64,000 nucleotides of DNA from Aselliscus stoliczkanus (GCA_033961575.1 CM066738.1:99721478-99785477); one strand, 5' to 3'; counted from the stretch's first letter, positions 13,540-25,470 are shown. Notes: generated by a model from the letters alone, not told the origin. Translations and numbers: made by a program.

Positions 13540-13925
13540 AAGCTGGGGTAGTCCTTGAACAATACCCTTTAATGGCTAGTAGAGGGGAATGAGACCCCCA
13601 AAGGGACAGAAGAATGCCTGTGACAAAGAGAAAGAATACAATAGCCTATGGCATTGGGGAAAATGTGATCCAATGCAGGTCAGCTCTGTTCAATGCTGCT
13701 GAGGAGCTAAGAAGAGGAAAGATTTCCGGGACAATTAGCTACATGGAGACCTTTGTGAGAAGCATTTCTGCGGAGTGACGGAGGTAGAACTAGGAGTGGG
13801 TGAGGTATGAGCACCAAGTAAAGACCTGGAGACAGCAAATGTGAATGAGGCTTTCAAGAAGTTTGTCTACGAAGGGGAAGAAAGAACAAGGGTGATGGAT
13901 GAAGGGAGACACAGTATCTGAGGTG
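13540..13925 (-). mobile_element. L2 LINE fragment, antisense
   Basis: Matches the antisense L2 pattern seen again at 32.3-37.9 kb: 'caatgctgctgaggagctaa', 'ctggagacagcaaatgtgaa' and 'tttcaagaagtttgtctacg' in the same relative order as in the longer copies. L2 is an ancient CR1-like LINE. Reading frames are destroyed. Confidence 0.55.
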
Positions 13926-14050
13926 GTTTCTCTCCCATTTTTGGAATCATTCCATCATAGAAATGGAAAATATTCCAGACATGATTATAGAGAGCATCCT
14001 CTTTAAATATGTACACTGTGCTCCCCCTATGCTCCCCCCACGCCCCCCGG

Positions 14051-14054
<4 letters not shown>

Positions 14055-14110
<56 letters not shown>
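14055..14110. repeat. (TA)n microsatellite, 28 units
   Basis: An uninterrupted alternating AT tract of 56 bases. It is self-complementary, so apparent open frames through it on both strands are artefacts. Confidence 0.98.
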
Positions 14111-14114
<4 letters not shown>

Positions 14115-14440
14115 ACACGAGCTATGTAGCACATCAGTGTTTAGTATTTCTAGCAGGAAAATTCCTGGTAAAAAAGTAAAATCCAAAGCCATTCCTTTGA
14201 TATCAACATACCATCCAGCTATCATGGTTGGCTAACCAATCACATAATGATGTTTGAAGCCCCTGTCCTGGGAAGCATGGGGGCCTCATTCCCCCCATAG
14301 GGAATGGCAGCCCCAATCCCATGAAACAAGGATTCCCAGTGTTCATATGGCCTTTGCCTATGGAATCTCAGAGGGCTACTTTCCACTAGGCTTCTAAACC
14401 ATAGGCCTTTTGTCTCTGACAAAAGGACCCTGCAGTACTC

Positions 14441-14443
<3 letters not shown>

Positions 14444-14519
<76 letters not shown>
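14444..14519. repeat. Compound (TG)n(TA)n microsatellite
   Basis: About 19 TG units are followed directly by about 19 TA units. It abuts the tail end of a minus-strand SINE at 14520, so it probably grew out of that SINE's A-rich tail or its target duplication. Confidence 0.95.
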
Positions 14520-14522
<3 letters not shown>

Positions 14523-14699
14523 TTATAATTTTTTCAAATTGGGGAACAATGTGGTTTTCCAGGATCCATCAGCTCCAAGCCAAGTAGTTGTTTCAATGTA
14601 GTTGTGGACGGTTCAGCTCAGTAGCCCATGTGGGGATCGAACCAGCAACCTTTGTGTTATAAGCACTGCACTCTAACCAACTGAGCTAACTGGCCACCC
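14520..14699 (-). mobile_element. Bat-type tRNA-Ile-like SINE, family A
   Basis: Read on the minus strand, the head begins GGGTGGCCAGTTAGCTCAGT and has a B box GGTTCGATCCCC. The anticodon-loop equivalent is CTTATAA, so the anticodon position reads TAT, which fits a tRNA-Ile ancestor. The body carries 'gtccacaactacattgaaac', 'cttggcttggagctgat' and 'ttccccaatt'. It is the same family as the copy at 4037. The tail borders a compound microsatellite. Confidence 0.85.
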
Positions 14700-14954
14700 T
14701 CCTGTGTATTTTTAAACAGTAATTTATACCATCTATTTTAGGTCAGACAGATAGACCTGGGGGTATTGTGACTTGCCATTCACAATGGTGAAATTGGGCC
14801 AGGACCCCACATTCCTGAGGAACAGCCAGGGTCTTCCCACAAAACAAATGGGCTCCTTCAGTATCCCCTCACATGGTGACATTGGACTCATCCTTGACTC
14901 ACAGGCAATTTTAGCTTGAAAATCTTGATGGGTTACTTGGCCACACCACTGCCA

Positions 14955-15075
14955 CATCCACCATTTTACAGGTGAGGAAAACTGACATCCAGGAAGGGTA
15001 AGTGACTTAGTCAAGTGCACCCAGCTAGATCTAAAACGAAGTCCTCCCATCCTCAGATGCCTGTGTTTGAACCAT
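14955..15075 (-). mobile_element. MIR SINE fragment
   Basis: Contains 'ccattttacaggtgaggaaa', 'aagtgacttagtcaagtgca' and 'cccagctaga', the antisense MIR core. Confidence 0.65.
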
Positions 15076-15840
15076 GTGTCAACATGTGTAAACACACAGG
15101 CCTGGGTACATCACAGTGGCTCAGCAGAAGGAGTAAAGGCCTCTTAACCTCAAAAACCTGACTATCTCCCTTCAAACGTTCTCCCACCAAGGACTTGACA
15201 TCACCAACTTATTCCATCTGGGAAGAGCCCTAGGTTTCCTGAGCTATAAATATTGAATCCCATGAGATTTCCTCTCAGAGCTGACGTACAGATATTTGAC
15301 CTGAAAGAAAATAAGTTAGCTTTCAGGCCCATCAAAGTGAGGAGCCCTTTCTTGCCTCAACCTTAATGAACCAACACGGTCTTCCAAAAAAAGAAATTTT
15401 CACAGGTAGAAACTGTTGAGGCATGAGTGGTAACTTCTGATCACCATGGAAACCCCCCAAATCTCATCTCTTGCTGCCACAGGGGAAAGACACCCTCGCC
15501 TTACCTCATTTTCTTCTTAACCTATTTTCTCCAAAGACAAGATGGTATTTGAATCCACCAGCTTTTATTAGCCACCGAGCTTGCAGAGTCTATGCCCTCC
15601 ACATTGGCCCCGACTTGTCCCTCCCTCACCTTCCATACTGCCCCTGATACCCACTTTTCACTAATATAGAAGGTTTCAGTAGATTAATTTTTCCTCTAAA
15701 CACAACTTCTCAATGGCCTAAAGCCCTCTGTTCTCTGTCATGGTCTCAGTGACCTCTATCTCAAAGTCTTGAAATTCATCTTGGTGGTTAGACAAAGTAA
15801 TGTTACTTGTGCCCTTTTAGGAACTTTGCCACTCCCCCTA
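15076..15840. other. Unique sequence
   Basis: No feature recognised. Confidence 0.45.
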
Positions 15841-15846
15841 CACACA

Positions 15847-15882
<36 letters not shown>
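15841..15882. repeat. (CA)n microsatellite
   Basis: A CA tract with one interruption ('cata') near its left end. Confidence 0.95.
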
Positions 15883-15884
<2 letters not shown>

Positions 15885-15924
15885 ACTTCTTGAAATTCTC
15901 TCTTCCTGCCTTCTGTAAGTTTCT

Positions 15925-16610
15925 CTGCAACATTTCTACCTCTTTCTTCAGTAGTCTAATGACTTCTAGACCTTTCCTCTTGGATGTTCTTAATCTCAAC
16001 ACATCTAAAACCAAACTCACAGTCTTCCTTTCAAACCCACTTTCCTGTGTCTTGAATGTCATTACCATCTGCCAGCCTGGAAGTCTGGGTACCAAGGAGT
16101 CATCTTTGACTTTTCTCATGCATTCAACTAGACCCCAAATACTATTGATTCTTCCTTCAAAATGTATCCCAGACTTATGCCTTACCCTTTGTTACCACTC
16201 TATTCTCCCCTTTCTAACCCATCCTGCCCATCACTGATGGATTAACCCATCTTGCCCATCACAGATGGATCCTTAAAATACCCACAAAGCCTTACAAAGA
16301 GTGACTCCCACCTCCCCATATGAAACTGAAGTCCTTGTTCTAAATTTAAAATCCCTAAACACGATGGCCTATCCTGCGTAATCATCTTGAGTTCCCATTA
16401 CCTCTACAGCATGAAATATTTGCTGTAGTCAAACTTTTTTGTTGTATTTCTACCTTCATGCAAATGAATATGATTTGCTTGCTCCCACTTCCAATAGGTA
16501 GATGGTGCTATTCTCTGCCTGGGAAATACCCTCCACTCCACTTCACTTTGCCTCATTTCTTCCCGCACACACCTGGTGATACCTGGTCACCTAGAACTCT
16601 AATTCTTCTT
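15925..16610 (+). mobile_element. L2 LINE 3' region
   Basis: Sense-strand L2 landmarks occur in order: 'ctgccagcctggaagtctgg', 'aaggagtcatctttgactt', 'tccttaaaatacccacaaag', 'aaactgaagtccttgttc' and 'ctctgcctgggaaataccct'. These correspond to the end of ORF2 and the 3' region of L2. Frames are decayed. Boundaries are approximate. Confidence 0.6.
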
Positions 16611-17069
16611 GCTTTCACTACTAATACATCTTATATTAGTACACAGTGCTAATCATTTTATGAAGGTGTAAACTATTCAACTCAACATATGTTAAGGATT
16701 TATTCTGACCAATAAGAAAGAGAATACGAAAGGTGGGAAGGGGATACAAGGATTATTTTTAATGGTCTATACTGCTGGCAGGCTTGGGGATAAGAAGAAG
16801 GGTTTTGGCCTTCCCAAAATCTCCTTCAGCCACTCTCTCTATTCTTTAATATGGATAATTGATGTTTTCTCAATTTTAGGTAAAAATGTATGGAGTCTAT
16901 AGAGGTACAGCATTTTCTTACATCCAGACAGAAATTTTGGAACTTCCCTTGCCTGTTACAGACAAAAATTTTAAAAAAAAATGATTATCATGTAGTGTAC
17001 TCACTGACCACTATGCAGTATATTTAGATATCATCAACAAAAAGAAAACTATAAAAAAATATCCATACT
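16611..17069. other. Unique AT-rich sequence
   Basis: No feature is recognised before the retroviral LTR. Confidence 0.4.
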
Positions 17070-17591
17070 TGGTTAAAATAAAGTGGGAGACTAGGCTTGA
17101 AAATCCTCCAAGCAGACATAGACATTTAAGGCATATAAGCAAAATTAAAACTAGCTTATTTCATTAACATAAGCAAAACTTAACTGAGGTTATTTCTTGT
17201 AAATTTCTCTAATCCTAATAGATATTTAAGCCACCTTCCCAAAAATGGTATCAATAAAATCACTTTTAAACAATCCCTTGCCACCCAGAAACCCAGGTTG
17301 TAATAACCAATTACTGTAAAGGTTAAACAACTCCTTCTTTTTCACTTTATAAGACATTTTATAAAGAAACTTAAGTTATCTTCCTAAAATGGTATGAGAT
17401 ACTAACTTTTAACCAATTCCCTGATTCACTTTATAAGCCATCCTGTAATGTCATGCCCCTGAGTTTCATATCAGTTTTGAATTTGTAAGGTCCCAGTTCA
17501 TGAACTGTTTTTTTGTTCATGATAAACTCTTACTAAATACTATTTTCATTGGTCTGGTGGTTTTAATTTTGCTATTTCTGGATTTTTGAAA
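17070..17591 (+). mobile_element. Endogenous retrovirus LTR (5' LTR, plus-strand copy)
   Basis: Homologous, in the opposite orientation, to the sequences at 36728-37162 and 33901-34127. The right end reads TTTTTGAAA where the other copies read TTTTTGACA. The left edge is set by alignment to TGTTAAAATC in the other copy. At about 520 bases it is longer than the 435-base partner, apparently because of an extra stretch around 17340-17440 that looks like an internal duplication. A tRNA-Leu-type primer site follows. Confidence 0.65.
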
Positions 17592-17596
17592 GTTTC

Positions 17597-17614
17597 TGGT
17601 GTCAGAAGTGGCAT
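17597..17614 (+). promoter_or_regulatory. Retroviral primer-binding site, tRNA-Leu type
   Basis: TGGTGTCAGAAGTGGCAT lies five bases after the LTR end. It is complementary to the 3' end of mammalian tRNA-Leu (…ACTTCTGACACCA) over nearly its whole length. Leucine priming is typical of ERV-L-like elements, which suggests a class III origin. Class assignment is inference from the primer site alone. Confidence 0.65.
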
Positions 17615-17618
17615 CAAA

Positions 17619-18681
17619 AAAAGACTCCCAATACAAGACATTTGCCATTGATTTATCCAATAAAAAGTTAATACCAATAATTTATAAAGAACTCATACAA
17701 CTCAACACCAAAAACAAAACAAAACAAAACAATCCAATTAAAAAATGGGCAGATGACCTGAATAGACCTTTTGCCAGAGTATATACAGATGGTGAATAGA
17801 CATGTGAAAATTCTCAACGTCAGTAATCAGAGAAATGCTAATAAAAACTACAATAAGATACCAGCTCATGCAGTCAGAATGGCTATCATCAATAAATCAA
17901 AAAACAACAGGTGTTGGTGAGAACATGGAAAAGAAGGAATGCTTGTGCATTGTTAGTGAGGTGGCAAATTGGTGCAGCCACTATGGAAAACAGTTTGGAA
18001 GTTCCTCAAAAAAATTAAAAATAGAACTATTTTATGACCTAGCAATTCCATGCCCAGGTGGAAGAAAATGAAAACCCTAATTTGAAAAGGTATATCCATC
18101 CCTATGTTCATTGAAGCATTATTTACAATAGCCAAGATAAGCAACCTAAGATGATTGGATAAAGAAGATGTGGTACATAGTATATACAATGGAATGTTAC
18201 CTGGCTATAAAAAAGATGAAATCTTAACATTTGTGATAACATGGATAGACCTAAAGGGTATTATGCTAAGTAAAATAAGTCAGACAGAGAAAGACAAATA
18301 CCATATGATCTCACTCATCTATGGAATCTAAAGAACAAAATAAATGAAAAAATAAAATAGAAACAGACTCATCAATACAGAGAACAAGCTGATGGTTGCC
18401 AGATGGGTGGGGAGTTGAGAGGCTGGGTGAAAAAGGTGAAGGGTTTAAGAAGTACAAATTAGCAGTTACAAAAGAGACATAGGGATGTAAAGTATAGCAT
18501 AGGGAATATCGTCAATAATATTGTGATAACTACGTATAGTGCCAAGTGGGTATTAATTGGGGGAATCATGTCATAAATTATATAACTGTCTAATCACCAA
18601 GTTGTACACCTGAAACTAATATAAAATAACATTGAATGTCAACTGTAATTGAAAAAATTAAAACAAAACAAAAGACTCCCA
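17619..18681 (+). mobile_element. 5'-truncated L1 inserted in the retroviral leader
   Basis: The L1 body spans about 17631-18669. It holds the end of ORF2 (decayed; WCSHYGKQF-like and DLAIPCPGG-like segments correspond to the ORF2p C-terminal region), the 3' UTR with 'gtacacctgaaactaatata' and an A-rich tail. The 12-base duplication AAAAGACTCCCA flanks it at 17619-17630 and 18670-18681. The opposite retroviral copy at 36.7 kb lacks this insertion, so the L1 landed only in the plus-strand copy. Confidence 0.9.
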
Positions 18682-20090
18682 GTGGCTCCGAGGCCAGTGG
18701 GCACCAGTGGTGTTACCCACAGAGCCCACTGGACTCACTGCCTTCTTGCCAGTCATGGAGCCCGTGGGTAGGTCTCTCTCAGACCCCAGCTCTGCTTCCC
18801 TACATTTGGAACTCTCCCTTTTTATTGAACATATCTGAGTTTTGTTTGTTAAACCTTCTGGGTAAGTCACCCTATTTTGCTCAAAAGAGGAGAAACTCTG
18901 TGGTTCCCTGTGTTCTGGAACAGCTGTTGAGAAACAGGGCTCTTCATAGTTAAGACATCTTGGAAATTCTAAGGCAAAAATGTGTTCCACCTGGTCTAAA
19001 ACTCTTCCTCCACCTCCCTCGAAAACTCCAGCTCCCTATATGTACAATATACTGACTATGGGCCAAGATTTGTGCCTTTTTAGAAAATGGGCAAATTTTT
19101 GGATAATTCGGAATTGTAGTAGCCACTTAGGGCAATCTTCAACTTGGATAAGACAGTCCGCCTTCAGGGGTTCCCTTGAAGAGTGAGTGTTCCCAGCCTA
19201 TGGGGGACAATGGAATGCATTCTTTGATGGGTGTGTAGGAGCTTCTAAAAGACAAAATGACTCCAAATATAGCTTCTTTAAAAGAATCCTTACAGCGCAC
19301 AAATAAGAAATCTGTAGAAAATACTTTGGCCATCTGAGCAGTTAAGCTTAACTTAGACACCTACTAGAAACACAGTTTGGATCAAGCTATTCTTTTGAGT
19401 TCTGTATTACTGTACCTGAGACATGGGGGGAAAATTTTAAATGAGAGCTACAAGATCTCTTTTTGTGTCTATTTGTATATTTATATACATATTACATGTA
19501 TATTACATGTATGTGATACTTTAAAAAGAGCTCTATGTAATTGGCTTAGAGAAAAATAAGTGCTTATATAACTTAACTATTCCTAAAACTCTCAGAAATA
19601 TAGAAACTAACCCAAATGCTTTTCAAGTTACATGATCAGACATAATCTTTAATAAATATAAGCTATTTTAAGTATTTTGGTTTAATAAAAGCAGGCATGT
19701 CTTTAGAATTGTTAATATTAAATATAATGTGAGCATACAACTTTTTCTATCTAGGATTACTGATCAAATAAACTCATGCTATCTCTATGTTATAAAATTT
19801 TTCAACAAAAAAATAACTTGAGATGATGGTTAGCTGTTTAATGTTTAATCCAAGCATACTTGTTAAAAATAAGTGATTTAAATAGCTGTAAATAAGATAA
19901 AAGTTTATACTGTATTAAACTAAATAATGGTTCTTCACTGAATATGCAGATCATTTTCAAAAATATACTGAAATATTAATTGCTAAGCATAAGTTTATCT
20001 ACTTTTGATTTCTTAATTTTTATACAGAGACAGCAGCTATTTGGGTCTATTAACAGATATGTCTTTTGCCACATTAAAAATTCTACTGTA
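18682..20090 (+). mobile_element. Endogenous retrovirus internal region, plus-strand copy, part 1
   Basis: Aligns in inverted orientation with 35270-36692. The first part, to about 19460, is nearly identical between copies; the remainder is roughly 80-85% similar by eye. The sense strand has a 68-codon open frame at 18980-19186 that differs by only two residues from its partner at 36182-36388 (-), and it may be a remnant of a gag-leader region. The antisense strand has a frame at 18658-18990 also shared with the partner. No intact gag, pol or env motif (protease DTG, reverse-transcriptase YXDD) is visible. Confidence 0.6.
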
Positions 20091-20205
20091 GGGCCAGTCG
20101 AGTGGCGCAGTGGTTAAGCGCTGGCTTGGGAAGCCAGCGGCCCCGTTTCGGGTCCCACATATGAGGGCCAGTGACACTGCCCTCAAAAAAAAAAATTGTA
20201 CTGTA
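20076..20205 (+). mobile_element. Short tRNA-head SINE, family B-short
   Basis: The SINE (20091-20190) consists of the tRNA-like head only, ending '…gacactgccctc' plus an A tract. The A-box region is GAGTGGCGCAGTGG, the anticodon arm is a perfect hairpin GCTGGCTTGGGAAGCCAGC, and the B-box equivalent is 'gtttcgggtcc'. The 15-base duplication AAAAATTCTACTGTA / AAAAATTGTACTGTA (one mismatch) flanks it at 20076-20090 and 20191-20205. It interrupts the plus-strand retroviral element. Confidence 0.9.
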
Positions 20206-20700
20206 AAAAACATGTGTCTGTAATAAAATTATGGTTTTTCATAATTATGTATTATAAATCTGCTAATCTACTATGGGATACTAATATATGTTAGACAGTT
20301 CTCAATTGTCAGCTTTCTAGTTTTCACTGGAAAGCCAAAGTTATTAATAATAAAAATTTATAATCAATTAAGTAAAAATAAAACTAGAAATAAGAATGGA
20401 GGGAAATAATTTTGTACACAAAGTATGAGGAGACAATGAGATGTGTTTTTATATGAATGCAAGGCATAAAGGATGTGGTTTCGTTAAGGAAAAATGAGTA
20501 ATTGTTTCCTAAATAAAATGACTGGTTGTTTCAGAATAAGGAAGAGAAAAAAGAATAAGACAAACCCTAAATGAATGTAGTAAATTACAGAATGTTTGTG
20601 AGGGGCACATATGTTGTGAGGTCAATTCTGGCTAACACTGAGTAGATTTATTTACAGGGGTTTTCTAAAAAGGTCAATATGTATTGACACAAAACTGGAC
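20206..20700 (+). mobile_element. Endogenous retrovirus internal region, plus-strand copy, part 2
   Basis: Continues the alignment with the minus-strand copy (about 34640-35200 read in reverse). Shared landmarks are 'aaaatgactggttgtt', 'aagaataagacaaa' and 'tctggctaac/gctggctaaa'. The right boundary is not defined. No 3' LTR is recognised downstream, so this copy looks truncated at its 3' end. Confidence 0.5.
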
Positions 20701-22589
20701 TTATTTTGATGATTTTCTCCCTATCTTTTCTGTGCAGCTGAATTTACCAAAGTTAAATGCACAGATGATGCAAGTCTCTGTGAGGAATGATGGAAAGTAT
20801 TGAGATATAAGGAGGACAATACCCTGTCCTCACAAAGATCTTAGATGCAGAAGAGACAGTTAACTGTGCACCAGAGATTCAGACTTGCCCTTTCATTGAA
20901 GAGAATTGTCTCCAGCACAGCTGCCCAGCCATGGGCTAGTTCCCAGCCTCCGGGCATCTAGATGGAGTCACGTGACTGTGCTCACCAATGATATGTGAGC
21001 AGAAGTAACATGAGTCATTTGAGAGTCAAGATGGTTAAGAAGCATTCTCTATACATTCATCCCATGTTTTCTGGCTGGATGCATATGCCTCTAAGGACCT
21101 AGGGGATGACAGAGCCACAAGATAGAAGGAACCTGGGTACCTGAATTCCTACATGGAGATGTTCATCCATCAAATAATTGATAAATATATGTCTATTGGG
21201 CTAAGCCCACTAAACACTTGCGTATTTATTCATCATGGCCACTAGCATTCCCCTCACTGACACAACAGTCCAGCAAAGAACACAAACTATGCAAACTGCC
21301 ATCACCCAGTATAATAAGAACTATATAAACAATGTGCTATGAGCATACCAAAGGGGGAATGATGGGAGAGAGACCTTCTACCTAGGAATTCAGAGAATGT
21401 GTATCACAGGGAGTGAGCATAAAAGAATTAGTCCCTCTAATCTCACAAACAACCCAGTCATCACCATTTGATACATTAAAACTGTGAGGTTCAGTGCAGT
21501 TCGATGACCTGGACAAAGCCACCCTACTGGTCATTGGAAGGGCCGGGACCTGACTCAACTCCAGTTCTCTTCCCCTTGCATGACACTGTCTCCAATCTTT
21601 TTTTTTTTTTTTTTTTTGAGAAGTACAAACTCATAATCTGGACAACTGATTGGACCTTCCAGGATAGGGTTTAACCAAAAACTACTCCCCCAGTTCCTCT
21701 CCACAAGACAGCTAGTGCCCCCTTCCAGAAGCGATTCTGCTGAGGGGTTCATTAATAAGCCAACTCCTTTCTTTCCTGGGGAACAGAGGAAACTAAAAAG
21801 GACATGTGACCTCAAGCAATACTCAGGCTCTTGTCCATGGGCACGATGCTCCCTGCAGCAAAGCGTCTGTGCCCACCAGACACTGAGCAACCTTCTCACC
21901 ATCTCAGAGCGAGCTGGCAGCATGGGAGTCAAAAAGCAGAGAGGACAGACAGGAGTGTGGCAGGGAGGAGAGGGGGTAGTTAATAACAGTTTCTATTTTT
22001 TACTTTGAAAGAGATTTTTTTGACACATTAAGAAGAATTTTAATACATCTGCGACACCAAAAAGCCAGTTTCCCCAAATGCAGCTCTTCTGTACTCCAGC
22101 ATTCTTCCTGGCAAGATGAAATGGCCCACACTTGGCCTTGGTTTTTCTTTACACTGAGTATCTCAAAAGCAGACTTCTTCTTATTTTGCCTAGTGAAACA
22201 ACCAGCAGCTAAGAACTGCAGGATGAATCTGTACACCTTTCCACACACACACCACAACACACAGCTCTCCAGCACACACTGCTTTTGCCCGTTTTGAGTT
22301 ATGCTGAAAACAAGCCCACCTGCTTTATACTCATGCAAATGTATGATTTCAGACATTTTGCAACCTTGCATCAGACAAAAACTGGATCTAAACCCACAAG
22401 TCTGTTTTAAAGAGCAGCAGAATTCAATCAGAGCAGACTGAATTAAGATAAACAGCTTTAAAATACATGAATTGTTTCAATTATTTCTCCCCATCACATC
22501 TCTCCCCGCTTTGTATCACATACACAAACCAGTTTGACTGAAGAAAGTTAAAACTAGCTGGAATGCTGGCAGGGGTGGGAGTAGATTGG
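20701..22589. other. Unique sequence with one poly(T) tract
   Basis: No gene recognised. A homopolymeric T run at about 21599-21617 could mark the tail of an old minus-strand retroposon, but the flanking sequence was not identifiable. The 125- and 123-codon minus-strand frames (21555-21932; 22000-22371) show no known domain. Confidence 0.4.
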
Positions 22590-23123
22590 TGTGACCTTTC
22601 TGGCTATAGGTGTTAAACACCTTTAAAATCTTACATTCCCTTTGACCTCATAATTCCACTTCTATGAATTTATCCTAAGGAAATAATTACACTGGCGTAA
22701 AAGGTTTATATACAAGAATGTGCATCAAAGAATTTATAACGGAAAAACAAAACAAACAGGAAAACACTTAAATATCCAACACTAGATAACAATAGTTTTC
22801 TGAAATACGGTACATTCCATAAAATGGAATAATATGAAGTCCTTTAAAATGATAGTTTTATATTTAAGATAAAAAAATGGTAAGTAAAAAACCAACTTAT
22901 ACAATAGTATGCATACAGTGTTTATATACCAGAAATGTATATTTTGGCATTGGAAAGTCTGGAAAAGATGGACAGCAAATATTCAGAATGAGTTATCCTT
23001 GAGTCACAGAAATTCGTGTGATGTTAATTCCTTGTTTGCATATCCATATTCTCTCATTGTGTTTCATTAAACAAATATTACTTATACTATAAAAATTAAT
23101 GAAAAAACAAAATAAACAAATAA
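22590..23123 (+). mobile_element. Old L1 (L1M-like) 3' end
   Basis: Contains 'tgacctcataattccacttc', 'aaaatggaataatatgaag' and an A-rich end with repeated 'aaataaacaaataaa'. This is the decayed ORF2 C-terminus plus 3' UTR of an old L1. Confidence 0.65.
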
Positions 23124-23424
23124 AGTGTAGTGCCCCCAAGACGGGTTTTTGATCACTGTGATAGCAAGTACCTGGTAGGGTTGAACATTATCTCACAAAC
23201 CTGTCAGTATGAGCAGCATTAGAGCAGAAACACTCAGCTTCAAGTACGCTGCTCACTAATGTTCAACCCCTAGTCCTGGGTCTGGGCTTCACAGGACCCT
23301 TGTCATGACACTTCTATGAGACTTTATAATGTAAACGTACATTTTAAATAACAGATACAGTCATTGGAAGATACCACTATTCCACACTTTCCCAGATAAG
23401 TAAAGGAACAGGCACCTTAGAAAG

Positions 23425-23427
<3 letters not shown>

Positions 23428-23481
<54 letters not shown>

Positions 23482-23487
23482 GTGTGT
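23428..23487. repeat. (GT)n microsatellite
   Basis: About 30 GT units with a single GC interruption. Confidence 0.96.
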
Positions 23488-23769
23488 TTAAGCAGGAGGA
23501 GCAGCGAGAACAAAGAATAACCTTCAGTGGACAGGTCATTTGATGGATGCCCTGGTCATTTAAGAGAGGCCCGGAGCACCTTGGATGCTGGGAAGTCAGC
23601 CAGGAACTGGTCAGCAAGGAGGGCTCCGCAGCCCAGAAGCTCCGACAGGCGCTCCCCTCAGCAAAGGCTGGGTTGGTGGTGTTGGAGAAAGTCGGCAAGA
23701 TTCATCTGTTTAATCAGCGAGCTCCCAGGTGATGCTTAGAGTTTGATATGGATCATTCCAGCTTCTCTC
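23488..23769. other. Unique sequence, relatively GC-rich, no supported exon
   Basis: Frames of 60-70 codons are open in several registers at 23527-23739. No domain is recognised and there is no convincing acceptor. It could be a decayed retrocopy, but nothing identifies a parent gene. Confidence 0.35.
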
Positions 23770-23915
23770 AAATCGATCAAGAAGTATTGATTGAGTGCCT
23801 ACTGTTTGTGGGGCTTGACGCTAGGCATTTTGGGAGATACAGAATGAGTATAGAACAAGGTCTCTGTCCTCTTCAATTAGCGCTATAAGCTCATGTGTAG
23901 CAAAGCAGGTGCTTT
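23770..23915 (-). mobile_element. L2-type antisense 3' end
   Basis: The pattern 'attgattgagtgcctactgt', 'gctaggcatttt' and 'gtctctgtcctcttcaatta' is the antisense L2 3' terminus as also found at 32.26 kb. Confidence 0.55.
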
Positions 23916-24039
23916 GAGTGTGACAATGAGAGGCACAGAAATCCAGGGGAGAGAGAAGGCTGAGACCAGTGAGGCCAGGAAGACGTCAGACGAGGTAGGC
24001 TTGACCTGGAGTCGGTGAGGTGGGGAATGTCAGTGGTGG

Positions 24040-24370
24040 ATTATGAATATATATTAGGAAACACTAGCTTTACAGTGACAAAACACTGAAATATCAGTAC
24101 CTTAATACACAGAAGTTTACTTCTTGCTCACATACTGGCCACTGGGCAGTGAGGGTGGGGGTGGGACTCTTCTCCAGACAGTCATTCGGGGTCTCAGGCT
24201 GTCAGGGGTTTCACTATCTTCAAAACATACCTTTGAATGATGCTCTGGGTTCAATATCCACCCAACAAACAGAAGCAAGGTAGGCAAGGATCACATGGGA
24301 GGTTTATATAGTCCAAACCTGCAGGTGGCTCATATCACTTCTCCCACATCCCATTGGCTTAAAGTTTACT
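24040..24370. repeat. Probable old interspersed repeat, family not assigned
   Basis: Text such as 'aaatatcagtaccttaatac' followed by 'gaagtttacttcttgctcac' occurs in many mammalian genomes as part of an old transposon-derived repeat. I recall the pattern but not the family with confidence, so I leave it unnamed. Confidence 0.35.
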
Positions 24371-25470
24371 GCCAGCCCCCCTAAATGAAAACACAACAAG
24401 GACTATGGTCTCCAGTGGGTCAGCTACTTTCCAGCAACAACTCTCTGAAAGGGGAACACACAACTTTGGTGGAAACTTAGCCACAGAGGACAAAGGGCAG
24501 AGGTGGAACCCAGAATATCTGGGTGTGAAACTGTAGATGTCCACCAAAGAGGCCAGAGTCTGAAAAGAGCTACTGAGACCCAGGCTGGTACGAAAAAAAG
24601 AAACCACAACAGAGAGGTGTTCTTAAAGCTAAGACTATGCACAGAGCGACAACCAATCGTAAGCTTAGAAAACTCAGTCCAGGCAGAGGCTGATTTTGGG
24701 AACCAGCACTGTGGGGTTTGGGGACTGGAATGATTCAGGGAGAGTCTGTGCTCCCCTGATGCTACAGCGATGACCACTGGCAGTGTTGCAAACAGGCCTG
24801 ACACCCATCTTTGTTAGATGCCTGGCCAGTAAGGCCAGGGAGTTTGCAACCCCTTCCTTCAAGAACACTTGGATCTCAGAGAATGTTTACATTCCTGAAA
24901 CAAATGAAAGAGAGGCCAGGAGCTCAGTTACAACAGAGGATCCTAGGGGGGCCTTAGCTAAAGAGAACCTCATGAGTGCGTTGTCAGGAAAGCCCAGACT
25001 GCCCTACCCCTGAGGCTGCAGGGGCCTCCTCCAAAGGCTCATAGGGATTGGAGTCCTACCCCTTGTCAGGGCAAGAGAGGGGGTGAAATGCTATCCTATA
25101 GCTCTATGAACCTAGATGGTTACATTGTTTCTTAATAACGGCTCCATGGACAGTGGCTTTGGACTAGTCACTGGACCCACCTATGCATGTGAGCTCTTTC
25201 TACATAGGCACTAAATAAGATCTCAGGAAGTTTAAAATTCAAAATTAGAAATCAAAATAGGGGGAGAGGAAAAGAAGAGGGTCTTAGAGACTGTTACATT
25301 AACACTACCCAAAATGTGTTCAAGGAATATTAGCTCTATAGACTCTTAACAAGATATATGTGCACATGTGTGTTGGTGTGTATATATTTCTCTCTATATA
25401 TACGTATCTGTCTACATCTGTATATCTACATATATAATATATAATTAACTTTATAGTATTTATATATAAT
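24371..25470. other. Unique sequence
   Basis: No repeat or exon recognised. Overlapping short frames at 24359-25013 on both strands have no domains. Confidence 0.4.

Noticed and set aside
13867..14235. Open frames with long Tyr-Ile repeats on both strands
   Set aside because: They are translations of a self-complementary (TA)n microsatellite.
20091..20165. Possible tRNA-Pro gene
   Set aside because: Four similar copies with A tails and target duplications show it is a SINE head, and acceptor pairing is lacking.
23428..23487. CRISPR-like or other repeat array
   Set aside because: Simple GT dinucleotide repeat without spacers.
23527..23739. Possible retrocopy or exon with several open registers
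   Set aside because: No parent gene recognised, no convincing splice sites, no A tail or target duplication.
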